Shown here: positions 24,370 to 32,414 of the stretch, piece after piece
Layout of the letters: each line of letters opens with the position of its first letter
How positions within the stretch are numbered: the first letter of the stretch is position 1
From: Flavobacterium fryxellicola
GTDB lineage: Bacteria; Bacteroidota; Bacteroidia; Flavobacteriales; Flavobacteriaceae
Assembly (NCBI RefSeq): GCF_900143245.1
Contig: NZ_FRDK01000003.1
Span: 186,001 to 250,000 of the forward strand
DNA length: 64,000 nucleotides
Direction: 5' to 3'
Notes under the pieces: generated by a model
Told to the model about the DNA's origin: nothing
Database searches by the model: none
The model's input: only the letters and a program-made list of their open reading frames with translations
Position numbers and translations under genes: made by a program

Positions 24370-26613
24370 ATGAAAAAATTATCATTATTTTTATTTCTTC
24401 CTGCATTATTGTTTGCGCAGGAAAAAACAGCACCCGTTACACCAAAACAAACCGGAAAGTACGACAGCAATAAGTTTAGCCAGATGTACGATTTGCTAGC
24501 CACCCCTAACATGTTCCGTACAGCTTCAGGAGCGCCCGGCCCAGCGTATTATCAACAACAAGCAGATTACAAGATCAATATAGAGCTTGATGATAAAAAC
24601 TCTAAATTAAGCGGTTCAGAAACCGTTACCTATTACAATAATTCGCCAGATACATTAGAGTATTTATGGGTACAGCTGGATCAAAATCAAGCCGCGAAAA
24701 CCTCTCAAACGCCATTAGCAGAAAGTCAAAGAATGGAGCAGGTTTTTCCAGCAGGAAACTTTGCTAATAAATTTTTGAAGCAAGAGTTAGAGCGTGGATT
24801 CAACATAGAATTTGTGAAAGATGCTAAAGGAAGTCCTTTATCTTACACCATCAATCAAACGATGATGCGTATCAATTTAGACACACCAATGAAGCCGGGG
24901 GAGAAATTTTCTTTTGCCATCAAATGGTCTTATAATATTAATAATTATAGAGCAGAAGGAGGTCGTTCTGGATATGAATTATTTGAGAAAGACGGTAATA
25001 AATTATATGTAATTGCACAATTCTATCCTAGAATGGCAGTATACAATGACGTGGAAGGATGGCAGAATATGCAGTTTTGGGGAACAGGAGAATTTACGTT
25101 GCCTTTTGGAAATTTTGATGTCAATATTACTGTTCCTGCGGATCATGTTATGGAGGCAACGGGAGAGTTGATGAATAGAAGCGAAGTGTTTACACCAGAG
25201 CAAGTAAAAAGATACGAATTAGCCTTGAAATCGTATGATAATCCCGTGGTTATTGTAACTCAAGCGGAAGCGGAAGCTACCGAAAAAGGATTTTCGGACA
25301 AGAAGAAAACATGGAAATTCAGTGCTAAAAACGTGAGAGATTTTGGAATTGCTACATCAAGAAAATTTATTTATGATGCCATGGCAGTGAAGTTAAACGA
25401 TAAAACGGTTTTAGCCGTTTCAGTATATCCTAAAGAAGCAAATCCACTTTGGGGTGAAACTTCTACTAGAACAGTAGCACATACTTTAAAAAGCTATTCA
25501 GCCCATACTTTTGATTATCCTTATCCAAAAGCAGTTTCCGTATCGGCAGAAGATCAAGGAATGGAATACCCTATGATTTGTTGGAATTATGGTCGTCCTG
25601 ACGAAAAAGGAGTGACAGCTGAGCGAACTAAAAACGGAATGATTGGAGTGGTTGTTCATGAAGTAGGACACAACTTCTTTCCGATGATTGTAAACTCTGA
25701 TGAGCGTCAGTGGTCTTGGATGGATGAAGGATTGAATACTTTTATGCAATACATGGCGGAACAAGAAATGGGAACTAATTTCCCTTCTAGTCGTGGACCA
25801 GCAAGTAAAATTGTTCCGTACATGAGTGGAGATCAAAAATTCTTGGAGCCTATAATGTCTAACTCGGAAACGATTGTCCAGTTTGGAGCTAATGCGTATG
25901 GTAAACCAGCAACAGGATTGAATATTCTTAGAGAAACGATCATGGGAAGAGAATTGTTTGATCATGCTTTCAAAGTATATGCGAACAGATGGAAGTTCAA
26001 GCATCCTACACCAGAAGACTTTTTTAGAACCATGGAAGATGCTTCTGCGGTAGATTTAGATTGGTTTTTTAGAGGCTGGTTTTACTCTACTGATTTTGTA
26101 GACATCGGAGTGAAAGAGGTAAAACAATATTATGTGTCTGTGACTGCTACTAAAGAATTGAAGGACGCTGTAGTTAGAAGAGGAAGATTTGGTCAAGAAA
26201 AAGGACCTTTCGTCTATTTAGTTCCTAGTGCAAGCGAAGAACTATCTGCTAAGGATAAAAAAGCATTAGCCCTTGCAGACGTAAATTTACTTTCGGAATA
26301 TGTCAGTAAAAATTTTACGGCTGATGAAAAAGCAAAATTAAAGTCACCAAAGTATTTCTATGAAGTCGAATTCAACAAACCAGGTGGTATGTTAATGCCT
26401 ATTATCGTTGAACTGACTTATGAAGACGATACAAAAGAAATGTTTAAATATCCAGCTCAAATTTGGCGAAAAAATAATGATACCGCTAAGAAAGTATACG
26501 CTACTGAAAAAGCGATTAAAAAAATTCAAGTAGATCCAAAATTAGAAACAGCTGATATTGATGTGACTAATAACACTTGGCCTAAAGAAGAAATAAAGAC
26601 CAAATTTGATTAG
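24370..26613 (+). CDS. M1 family metallopeptidase
   Basis: 747 residues with signal peptide 1-16 (LLFAQ), so periplasmic or surface. The zinc site is complete: H430 and H434 in HEVGH and E453 in DEGLNTF; the exopeptidase motif appears as QGMEYP (396-401). The N-terminal ~250 residues are the M1 beta-saddle (YKINIELDDKNSKLSGSETV). It is expected to trim N-terminal residues from peptides during protein scavenging. A terminator follows at 26632. Confidence 0.95.
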   Translation: MKKLSLFLFLPALLFAQEKTAPVTPKQTGKYDSNKFSQMYDLLATPNMFRTASGAPGPAYYQQQADYKINIELDDKNSKLSGSETVTYYNNSPDTLEYLWVQLDQNQAAKTSQTPLAESQRMEQVFPAGNFANKFLKQELERGFNIEFVKDAKGSPLSYTINQTMMRINLDTPMKPGEKFSFAIKWSYNINNYRAEGGRSGYELFEKDGNKLYVIAQFYPRMAVYNDVEGWQNMQFWGTGEFTLPFGNFDVNITVPADHVMEATGELMNRSEVFTPEQVKRYELALKSYDNPVVIVTQAEAEATEKGFSDKKKTWKFSAKNVRDFGIATSRKFIYDAMAVKLNDKTVLAVSVYPKEANPLWGETSTRTVAHTLKSYSAHTFDYPYPKAVSVSAEDQGMEYPMICWNYGRPDEKGVTAERTKNGMIGVVVHEVGHNFFPMIVNSDERQWSWMDEGLNTFMQYMAEQEMGTNFPSSRGPASKIVPYMSGDQKFLEPIMSNSETIVQFGANAYGKPATGLNILRETIMGRELFDHAFKVYANRWKFKHPTPEDFFRTMEDASAVDLDWFFRGWFYSTDFVDIGVKEVKQYYVSVTATKELKDAVVRRGRFGQEKGPFVYLVPSASEELSAKDKKALALADVNLLSEYVSKNFTADEKAKLKSPKYFYEVEFNKPGGMLMPIIVELTYEDDTKEMFKYPAQIWRKNNDTAKKVYATEKAIKKIQVDPKLETADIDVTNNTWPKEEIKTKFD

Positions 26614-26631
26614 AAAAAACCTAAATTTTAA

Positions 26632-26660
26632 AAAAGACTCTGAAAAGAGTCTTTTTTTTT
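26632..26660 (+). terminator. Rho-independent terminator after M1 peptidase gene
   Basis: AAAGACTC / GAGTCTTT stem with a 6-nt loop, followed by ten T's. Confidence 0.88.
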
Positions 26661-26695
26661 ATGAAATAATTAAAAGTCAAAGATTCAAAAAGTAA

Positions 26696-26703
26696 TATCT
26701 TTG
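26696..26703 (+). promoter_or_regulatory. -7 element for tatA
   Basis: TATCTTTG (TAnnTTTG consensus), 21 bp before the tatA ATG, just after the preceding terminator. -33 not evident. Confidence 0.5.
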
Positions 26704-26724
26704 TAACATTAAAAAACAAAATAT

Positions 26725-27126
26725 ATGTTTGGTATAGGTGGAGGTGAATTAATTTTTATCATGTTTATAGTATTGATGCTTTTTGGATCTGATAAAGTTC
26801 CTGAAATAGCTCGTACAATGGGTAAAGCAATGGCGCAATTGAAAAATGCTACCAATGATATAAAAAGTGAAATTCAAAAAGGAGCAGAGGCAAATGGTTT
26901 TGATGCAAAATCATTGAGTGATATACGAGGAAACATAACCTCTGAAATCAATAAAGCTAAGGACAATCTATTAGGCGATACTTCTCAATTTAATGATATA
27001 TCTGCAAACATCACCACAGAAATAAACAAAGCCAAAGACGGTTTACTAGGAGAATCAACGGCTCCAATAGAGGCAACTAAAGAAGCAATTGAAGAGAGTA
27101 CTGGACCTATAAAACGTCAGGGATAA
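26725..27126 (+). CDS. tatA: Sec-independent translocase TatA/TatE subunit
   Basis: 133 residues. One N-terminal membrane helix (about 4-20), the hinge FGSDKVPEIARTMGKAM and an amphipathic helix are the TatA/B/E signature; the protein forms the pore of the twin-arginine pathway in the inner membrane. The C-terminal tail is longer than in many TatA proteins and contains an internal duplication: DIRGNITSEINKAKDNLLGD and, 25 residues later, DISANITTEINKAKDGLLGE. The stop overlaps the next ATG by 1 bp (TAATG). Confidence 0.93.
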   Translation: MFGIGGGELIFIMFIVLMLFGSDKVPEIARTMGKAMAQLKNATNDIKSEIQKGAEANGFDAKSLSDIRGNITSEINKAKDNLLGDTSQFNDISANITTEINKAKDGLLGESTAPIEATKEAIEESTGPIKRQG

Positions 27127-27704
27127 TGCTAGAAAAATTACTCCCCTTAGATACAGAATTGTTTGTGTTTTTAAATGGTCTAGGTTCGAAAGGTTATGAC
27201 GGACTTTGGTTAATCATAACCAAACAGAGCAATTGGATTCCACTTTTTTTGCTTTTATTGTATGTTATTTTCAAAAAATTGGGAGCAAAACAGACATTGT
27301 ATTTACTCTTTTTTGTAGCTATCCTAGTAACTTTTACCGATCAAATGACCAACGTATTTAAAAATGGGTTTGAAAGATTACGGCCATGTAACAATCCTGA
27401 AATCAATTCGTTTATCCGTGTGGTTCAAGTCAGAAGATCCTTTAGTTTCTTCTCAGGTCATGCCTCAAATTCAATGGCCGTTGCTACACTGATATATTTT
27501 ACTTTGAGATCGTATTTCAAATATTTTAGTCTGCTGTTTTTATGGCCTTTTATCTTTGCTTATAGCAGAATTTATCTGGGATTGCATTATCCTCTAGACA
27601 TTTTATCCGGTTATTTATTTGGATTTGCCTCTGGTTTTTTGATGTTTAAAATATACAAAACAGCACAAAAAAAGTTTTTCCCCTTACCCGTTAAAGAAGT
27701 GTAG
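27126..27704 (+). CDS. PAP2 family membrane phosphatase
   Basis: 192 residues with about five membrane helices. The PAP2 phosphatase signature is split as usual: KNGFERLRPC (KX6RP-like), SFFSGHASNS (SGH) and SRIYLGLHYPLDILSG (RX5HXXXD). Likely substrates are undecaprenyl pyrophosphate or phosphatidate; a role in recycling the cell-wall lipid carrier is an inference. Translationally coupled to tatA. Its last 14 bp overlap a convergent micro-ORF. Confidence 0.93.
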   Translation: MLEKLLPLDTELFVFLNGLGSKGYDGLWLIITKQSNWIPLFLLLLYVIFKKLGAKQTLYLLFFVAILVTFTDQMTNVFKNGFERLRPCNNPEINSFIRVVQVRRSFSFFSGHASNSMAVATLIYFTLRSYFKYFSLLFLWPFIFAYSRIYLGLHYPLDILSGYLFGFASGFLMFKIYKTAQKKFFPLPVKEV

Positions 27705-27801
27705 CAACTTTATACGTCCAAAACTCAGGATGGTTATATCCTCCCCAAAAGCGCGGAACGCCACCTGAGGGCAGGCCCTTTCTTCGATAATTGTGTTGCA
27801 A
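27691..27801 (-). CDS. Probable 36-residue microprotein downstream of O-methyltransferase gene
   Basis: An open frame from TTG at 27799-27801 to TAA at 27691-27693, starting 5 bp after the O-methyltransferase stop on the same strand. The peptide reads MQHNYRRKGLPSGGVP followed by RFWGGYNHPEFWTYKVATLL: basic start, glycine/proline turn and many aromatics, unlike a translated AT-rich spacer. The DNA is visibly richer in G+C than other spacers here, as coding DNA is. No SD-like site or ATG is present, so coupling to the upstream gene would be needed. Function unknown; it could instead be a remnant of a longer gene. Confidence 0.5.
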   Translation of the reverse strand: MQHNYRRKGLPSGGVPRFWGGYNHPEFWTYKVATLL

Positions 27802-27806
27802 TACAA

Positions 27807-28448
27807 CTAGAGCACTCTACTCACCGTCAATCCATCTCGAATAGGCAACAAAACTGTTTCTACTCTGGAATCATCTGCTAATAACTGATTGTATTCCAAT
27901 AACACTTTTGTGCTCAAATCCTTCGGATTTAGCGGTTCCAGAACTTTACCGCTCCACAAAACATTATCCGATAATATAATTCCTCCCTTATTCATTCTTG
28001 GAACAATCAATTCAAAATAGTTGAGGTAATTCTCCTTGTCAGCATCAATAAAAACTAAATCGAATTTTAGATCAAGGGTAGGAATAATGTCAACTGCCGC
28101 TCCTAAATACTGAAATATTTGTGTTCCCCAAGGTGATTTTTCAAAATGTTTTCTTTGAAAATCCACTAATTCTTCTTTGATGTCGATGGTATGAAGTGTT
28201 CCATTTTCCTGCATGCCTTCGCATAAACACAAGGCGGAGTATCCTGTATACGTTCCAATTTCAAGAATGTGCATTGGCCGAATCAGTTTAGCCAACATAC
28301 TCAAAACGCGACCCTGAAAATGACCGCTTAACATTCTTGGCAACAAGATTTTTTGGTAGGTTTCTTTGTTTAAAGCAGCTAGTAAAGCCGGTTCTTTTTC
28401 AGAATGTTGCTCGATATAATCTTCTAATTCTTGGGAAATGAAATGCAT
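27807..28448 (-). CDS. SAM-dependent O-methyltransferase (COMT/PF01596 type)
   Basis: 213 residues. Motif I is ILEIGTYTGYSALCL, followed by the acidic residue in HTIDIKEE, the metal-binding D in VFIDADKENYL and the second metal pair DNVLWSG, as in catechol/caffeoyl-CoA O-methyltransferases. It transfers a methyl group from SAM to a hydroxyl on a small aromatic substrate that cannot be named here. A good promoter lies at 28474-28502, divergent from rlmN. A probable microprotein follows after 5 bp. Confidence 0.94.
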   Translation of the reverse strand: MHFISQELEDYIEQHSEKEPALLAALNKETYQKILLPRMLSGHFQGRVLSMLAKLIRPMHILEIGTYTGYSALCLCEGMQENGTLHTIDIKEELVDFQRKHFEKSPWGTQIFQYLGAAVDIIPTLDLKFDLVFIDADKENYLNYFELIVPRMNKGGIILSDNVLWSGKVLEPLNPKDLSTKVLLEYNQLLADDSRVETVLLPIRDGLTVSRVL

Positions 28449-28473
28449 TGTTCAATTTTTTTTCAATAGAGTA

Positions 28474-28502
28474 CAAAGTTATCAAATTATCAAAACAACA
28501 AA
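28474..28502 (-). promoter_or_regulatory. Promoter of O-methyltransferase gene
   Basis: On the minus strand TTTG (28499-28502), a 17-bp spacer and TAACTTTG (28474-28481), 25 bp before the start codon. Confidence 0.7.
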
Positions 28503-28517
28503 TCAACAAATTGTCAT

Positions 28518-28525
28518 TAAATTTG
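28518..28525 (+). promoter_or_regulatory. -7 element for rlmN
   Basis: TAAATTTG, only 4 bp before the ATG at 28530 and 10 bp before a second in-frame ATG at 28536. Transcription would start about at the start codon, implying a leaderless or near-leaderless mRNA. Confidence 0.5.
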
Positions 28526-28529
28526 CACC

Positions 28530-29576
28530 ATGGAAATGGAGAAAAAAGACGTACGAGCCTTATCAAAAGAACAATTACGAGATTTTTTTGTTGTTAATGG
28601 CGATAAAGCCTTTCGTGGCAATCAAGTCTATGAATGGTTGTGGAGTAAAGGCGCACACAGTTTTGAGGATATGACTAATGTTTCTAAGGGAACACGAACA
28701 ATGCTGGAAGCTAATTTTGTTATCAATCATATTAAAGTCGACACGATGCAACGCAGTGAAGATGGAACAGTTAAAAATGCCGTTCGGTTGCACGATGGAT
28801 TGGTGGTTGAATCAGTTTTAATCCCTACAAATACCAGAACGACGGCTTGTGTTTCCAGTCAAGTAGGCTGTAGTTTAGATTGTAATTTTTGCGCAACAGC
28901 GCGATTAAAAAGAATGCGCAACTTAGAACCTGCTGAGATTTACGATCAGGTAATTGCCATAGATAAAGAAAGTCGGTTGTATTATAATCATCCCTTGTCG
29001 AATATTGTTTTTATGGGAATGGGAGAACCGCTCATGAATTACAATAATGTGCTGAAGGCAATCGAAATGATTATTTCGCCGGAAGGTTTGGGAATGTCAC
29101 CAAAACGAATTATGGTATCGACTTCGGGAGTCCCTAAAATGATTAAAAAACTGGCCGATGATGACGTTAAATTCAAACTCGCTGTTTCTTTGCACTCCGC
29201 TATTGACGAAATTCGTTCCAGAATTATGCCGTTTAGCACTAATTTTCCGTTAGCTGATTTACGCGAATCATTAGAATATTGGTACCGAAAAACCAAAAGC
29301 AAAATCTCATACGAGTACGTGGTTTGGAAAGACATCAATGATAATAAAGAATCTATTGATGCATTAGTAAAGTTTTGCAAATACGTTCCTTGTAAAGTCA
29401 ATCTAATTGAATACAATCCTATTGATGATGGAGAATTTCAACAAGCTTCAGAAGAATCTATAAATGCCTACATCCAAGCGCTGGAATCAAGTGGAATTGT
29501 TGTGAAAGTAAGGCGCAGTCGCGGAAAAGATATAGATGCAGCTTGCGGCCAATTGGCAAACAAAGAAGCTGAATAA
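28530..29576 (+). CDS. rlmN: Dual-specificity 23S rRNA/tRNA adenine C2-methyltransferase
   Basis: Radical-SAM enzyme that methylates C2 of A2503 in 23S rRNA and A37 of some tRNAs. 348 residues, normal length. The [4Fe-4S] cysteines are C114, C118 and C121 (CSLDCNFC); the acceptor cysteine near the C-terminus is C339 in AACGQLA; GMGEPLMNY is the SAM-site motif. A start at 28536 is equally possible given the -7 element at 28518. Confidence 0.97.
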   Translation: MEMEKKDVRALSKEQLRDFFVVNGDKAFRGNQVYEWLWSKGAHSFEDMTNVSKGTRTMLEANFVINHIKVDTMQRSEDGTVKNAVRLHDGLVVESVLIPTNTRTTACVSSQVGCSLDCNFCATARLKRMRNLEPAEIYDQVIAIDKESRLYYNHPLSNIVFMGMGEPLMNYNNVLKAIEMIISPEGLGMSPKRIMVSTSGVPKMIKKLADDDVKFKLAVSLHSAIDEIRSRIMPFSTNFPLADLRESLEYWYRKTKSKISYEYVVWKDINDNKESIDALVKFCKYVPCKVNLIEYNPIDDGEFQQASEESINAYIQALESSGIVVKVRRSRGKDIDAACGQLANKEAE

Positions 29577-29617
29577 AGCAGGATCACTATTTTTAAGATG
29601 CAATCCTGTTTTAGTTT

Positions 29618-30472
29618 TTATTTTTCTAATATAATTTCTGTAGCGACTCCATCAATCGTTAGTATGGCTAAATTATCGCATGTTCCTTTGCCAAAGTCCA
29701 AGGTTCCTTCAGATTTATTTTTTGTGATTGTAAGAATGCCTTCTACGGGAAATATGGATTTACAGCGCAACACGTAACGCAGTGGTGTTGTGATCACACG
29801 GCTAATGGAAGTTCCATTTGGAAACAGAGTAGTGCTATTCCCTGTTACCAGAAAAATAGTGTCTTCCCAGCTAAGAGGCGTATTGTTACCTTCAATCATT
29901 TCTTTTGTTTTAGTACCTGTCCTAGTATAAATTTTTCCGTCTTCAAAAGTTATTTTCATATCAACGGTTAAAATTGAGACAGGATGGACGGTTGCAAATA
30001 GTTTAGTAGTTTTTAGAGAATAACTGATGGATTTATTCCCCTGCAGCAATTTGCCATTGTGATAAAAATTATCAAAACTATAGGATAAAGTCCTTGAAAT
30101 GGCATTAAAATCATTAGAAAATCGGATGGTAATTTTTCCTTTTATACTATTGCCATTTGGCAGCGTACAACCTACTGCATTAAAGTCGATTGTTCTCTTC
30201 CAAGTATCATTAGCTAATATAGTGTTAACTGTCGCGCATTCAGGCAGAAAGCTTTTGATTGTTGTTTTAGTCTTGTTAGCAGTACTTTGTTGCACCGCAT
30301 ATTGATCTTCTACAATATTTATAATGTCATCTAAGGAGGCATCAATTTTAGAATCTACGGTAATATCTTTAACCGATAATGCAGTAGTATTTTCAATTTT
30401 ATCGCTAGTGTCACAACTACTAAAAAAACGTAATGATAAAAATATGATGAGTATTATTATTGTTGTTTTCAT
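29618..30472 (-). CDS. Hypothetical lipoprotein
   Basis: 284 residues with a lipoprotein signal: hydrophobic core then RFFSSC, with C20 as the lipid-modified cysteine. The mature protein is beta-rich with polar strands (GKITIRFSNDFNAISRTLSY, VDMKITFEDGKIYTRTGTKT) and two cysteine pairs (ECATVN...VGC; RCKS...GTCDN). I do not recognise the family. It is monocistronic and convergent with rlmN. Confidence 0.75.
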   Translation of the reverse strand: MKTTIIILIIFLSLRFFSSCDTSDKIENTTALSVKDITVDSKIDASLDDIINIVEDQYAVQQSTANKTKTTIKSFLPECATVNTILANDTWKRTIDFNAVGCTLPNGNSIKGKITIRFSNDFNAISRTLSYSFDNFYHNGKLLQGNKSISYSLKTTKLFATVHPVSILTVDMKITFEDGKIYTRTGTKTKEMIEGNNTPLSWEDTIFLVTGNSTTLFPNGTSISRVITTPLRYVLRCKSIFPVEGILTITKNKSEGTLDFGKGTCDNLAILTIDGVATEIILEK

Positions 30473-30626
30473 AATGGCTTTATTGAGTTAATTTACTCGT
30501 AATCAATTGAATAATAAAAAGTTAGACTCTTGTCGTGCTGAATTTTTGTTTTTGTAATTTTAGTCATGGGTAGTAAACAATTCAATTCTAAGTGTAAAAT
30601 AGATAACGTTCTTTTATTTAAAATAG

Positions 30627-30634
30627 TATCTTTG
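30627..30634 (+). promoter_or_regulatory. -7 element for polyprenyl synthase gene
   Basis: TATCTTTG, 7 bp before the ATG at 30642, again leaving almost no 5' leader. No -33 TTG at the right distance. Confidence 0.45.
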
Positions 30635-30641
30635 AATTCTA

Positions 30642-31619
30642 ATGAATGTGACCTCTCAAATTAAACAACCTATTTTCGATGAAATGGAACTTTTTGAAAA
30701 AAAGTTCTATGAATCTATGACTTCAAATGTGGCATTGTTAAATAGGATTACTTACTATATTGTCAATAGAAAAGGGAAGCAAATGCGTCCCATGTTCGTT
30801 TTTCTGACGGCTAAAATGGTTTCGGGAGGTATAGTAAATGAACGAACGTATCGAGGCGCATGCGTTATCGAACTTATTCATACTGCAACATTAGTTCATG
30901 ATGATGTAGTGGATGACAGCAATCGCAGAAGAGGTTTTTTCTCCATCAACGCACTTTGGAAAAATAAAATAGCAGTTTTGGTTGGGGATTATTTGTTGTC
31001 CAAAGGATTGTTGCTTTCTATTGATAATGGTGATTTCGATTTGCTCCGAATTATTTCTGTCGCTGTTCGCGAAATGAGTGAAGGTGAGTTACTGCAAATA
31101 GAAAAAGCCCGAAGACTAGACATCACAGAGGATGTTTACTATGAAATCATTCGAAAAAAAACAGCAACACTTATTGCTGCTTGTTGCGCTCTGGGAGCAA
31201 AATCAGTTATTGAAGATGAGGTTCAGGTAGAGAATATGCGAAAATTTGGGGAGCTTATTGGAATGGCTTTTCAAATTAAAGATGATTTATTCGATTATAC
31301 CGATGAAGCCATTGGAAAACCAACTGGAATTGATATTAAAGAGCAGAAAATGACTTTGCCTCTTATTCATGTTTTGAATACTACTACTTCTAAAGAAAAG
31401 AGCTGGTTAATTAATTCCATTAAGAACCATAATAAAGACAAAAAACGAGTGAAAGAGGTTATTGCTTTTGTGAAAAACAATAATGGTTTACTTTATGCGG
31501 AACAAAAAATGGTTGAATTCCAGCAACAGGCACTTCTGCTTTTGGATAATTATCCTAATTCGGATTTTAAAGAGGCGCTGATTTTAATGGTTAATTATGT
31601 CATTGAACGGAAGAAGTAA
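30642..31619 (+). CDS. Polyprenyl diphosphate synthase
   Basis: Trans-prenyltransferase that extends allylic diphosphates with isopentenyl units, most likely making the menaquinone side chain. 325 residues. The two aspartate-rich motifs are present: HDDVVDDSNRRRG (FARM, with the DDxxD) and KDDLFDYTDE (SARM), plus KGKQMRP for isopentenyl diphosphate binding. Residues just before the first DDxxD are small or polar (HTATLV), compatible with long-chain products (C35-C40), though length cannot be fixed from sequence. Confidence 0.93.
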   Translation: MNVTSQIKQPIFDEMELFEKKFYESMTSNVALLNRITYYIVNRKGKQMRPMFVFLTAKMVSGGIVNERTYRGACVIELIHTATLVHDDVVDDSNRRRGFFSINALWKNKIAVLVGDYLLSKGLLLSIDNGDFDLLRIISVAVREMSEGELLQIEKARRLDITEDVYYEIIRKKTATLIAACCALGAKSVIEDEVQVENMRKFGELIGMAFQIKDDLFDYTDEAIGKPTGIDIKEQKMTLPLIHVLNTTTSKEKSWLINSIKNHNKDKKRVKEVIAFVKNNNGLLYAEQKMVEFQQQALLLLDNYPNSDFKEALILMVNYVIERKK

Positions 31620-31713
31620 CTTTTTTCACAAAATATTTTTCCTTCTAAACTACCGCCTGTACCGTCTTTTTTTGATTTTATTTTGATGAAATTAAAAAAA
31701 TTTGATTTCTGAT

Positions 31714-31741
31714 GCAACCTTTTTGCAACCTATCTCGTCTA
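31714..31741 (+). promoter_or_regulatory. Candidate ECF-type promoter
   Basis: GCAACC at 31714-31719, a 16-bp spacer and CGTCTA at 31736-31741. ECF sigma factors typically read -35 elements with a GAAC/CAAC core and -10 elements with CGTC at 16-17 bp, so this is a likely autoregulated promoter about 105 bp before the sigma gene. GCAACCT is also repeated at 31725. Confidence 0.55.
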
Positions 31742-31853
31742 TGCTAATAGAAGACTCAGCCAAGATCACAAATCAGTTGCAATAACAAGGAAAAATTGTG
31801 CCGTTGCTATGAAGTTTTATAATTGTTATTGAATTTTGCCATTGCAAATATTT

Positions 31854-32414
31854 ATGAAAGTAATCCACTTACATCATCAGGAAAATGAATTAATCCAGTT
31901 GGCTGTCGAAAGCAATCGACAGGCACAACAGCGGATTTATACCCAGTTTTCTCCAAAAATGTTAAGCGTTTGCCGGCAGTATATAAAAGACATTCACGAG
32001 GCCGAAGACATCATGATTACTGCTTTTATGAAAGTGTTTACAAATTTGAAAAATTTTGAGCATAAAGGAAGTTTTGAAGGCTGGATTAGAAGAATTATGG
32101 TCAACGAATGTATTTCATTCATTAGAGTCCAAAAAAAGATTCGTTATCTAGAGGAAGAGAATTATTTTGAAGAAAGTTTTAATACTATCGAAAGTCAATT
32201 TTCAGTTGATGAAATTCAATTTTTGATAGACACTTTGCCAGATGGTTACAAAATGGTTTTTAATTTATATGCAATTGAAGGCTTTAAACATCAAGAGATT
32301 GCTATGATGTTAGGAATCAAGGAAGGAACATCAAAATCACATTTATCACATGCTAGAAAAATGTTGCAAGGACAGCTTAACAAGTTAAAAAATTACGACA
32401 ATGGAACCGAATAA
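31854..32414 (+). CDS. ECF-type RNA polymerase sigma factor
   Basis: 186 residues from the ATG at 31854 (an in-frame TTG 18 bp upstream is less likely). Region 2 is seen as CRQYIKDIHEAEDIMITAFM, FEGWIRRIMVNECISFIR, and region 4 as LPDGYKMVFNLYAIEGFKHQ and IKEGTSKSHLSHARKML. There is no region 3. It redirects RNA polymerase to a small regulon. The stop overlaps the next gene by 14 bp, and that gene encodes a one-helix membrane protein that looks like its anti-sigma factor. A matching promoter lies at 31714-31741. Confidence 0.93.
   Translation: MKVIHLHHQENELIQLAVESNRQAQQRIYTQFSPKMLSVCRQYIKDIHEAEDIMITAFMKVFTNLKNFEHKGSFEGWIRRIMVNECISFIRVQKKIRYLEEENYFEESFNTIESQFSVDEIQFLIDTLPDGYKMVFNLYAIEGFKHQEIAMMLGIKEGTSKSHLSHARKMLQGQLNKLKNYDNGTE

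Noticed and set aside
25498..26004. 168-codon minus-strand frame inside the M1 peptidase gene
   Set aside because: Composition rich in R/S/H/F typical of an antisense shadow; the plus-strand frame carries the HEVGH zinc site.
29579..29608. CAGGAT...ATCCTG hairpin between rlmN and the lipoprotein gene
   Set aside because: Only six pairs with an 18-nt loop and a broken T run; too weak to call a terminator.
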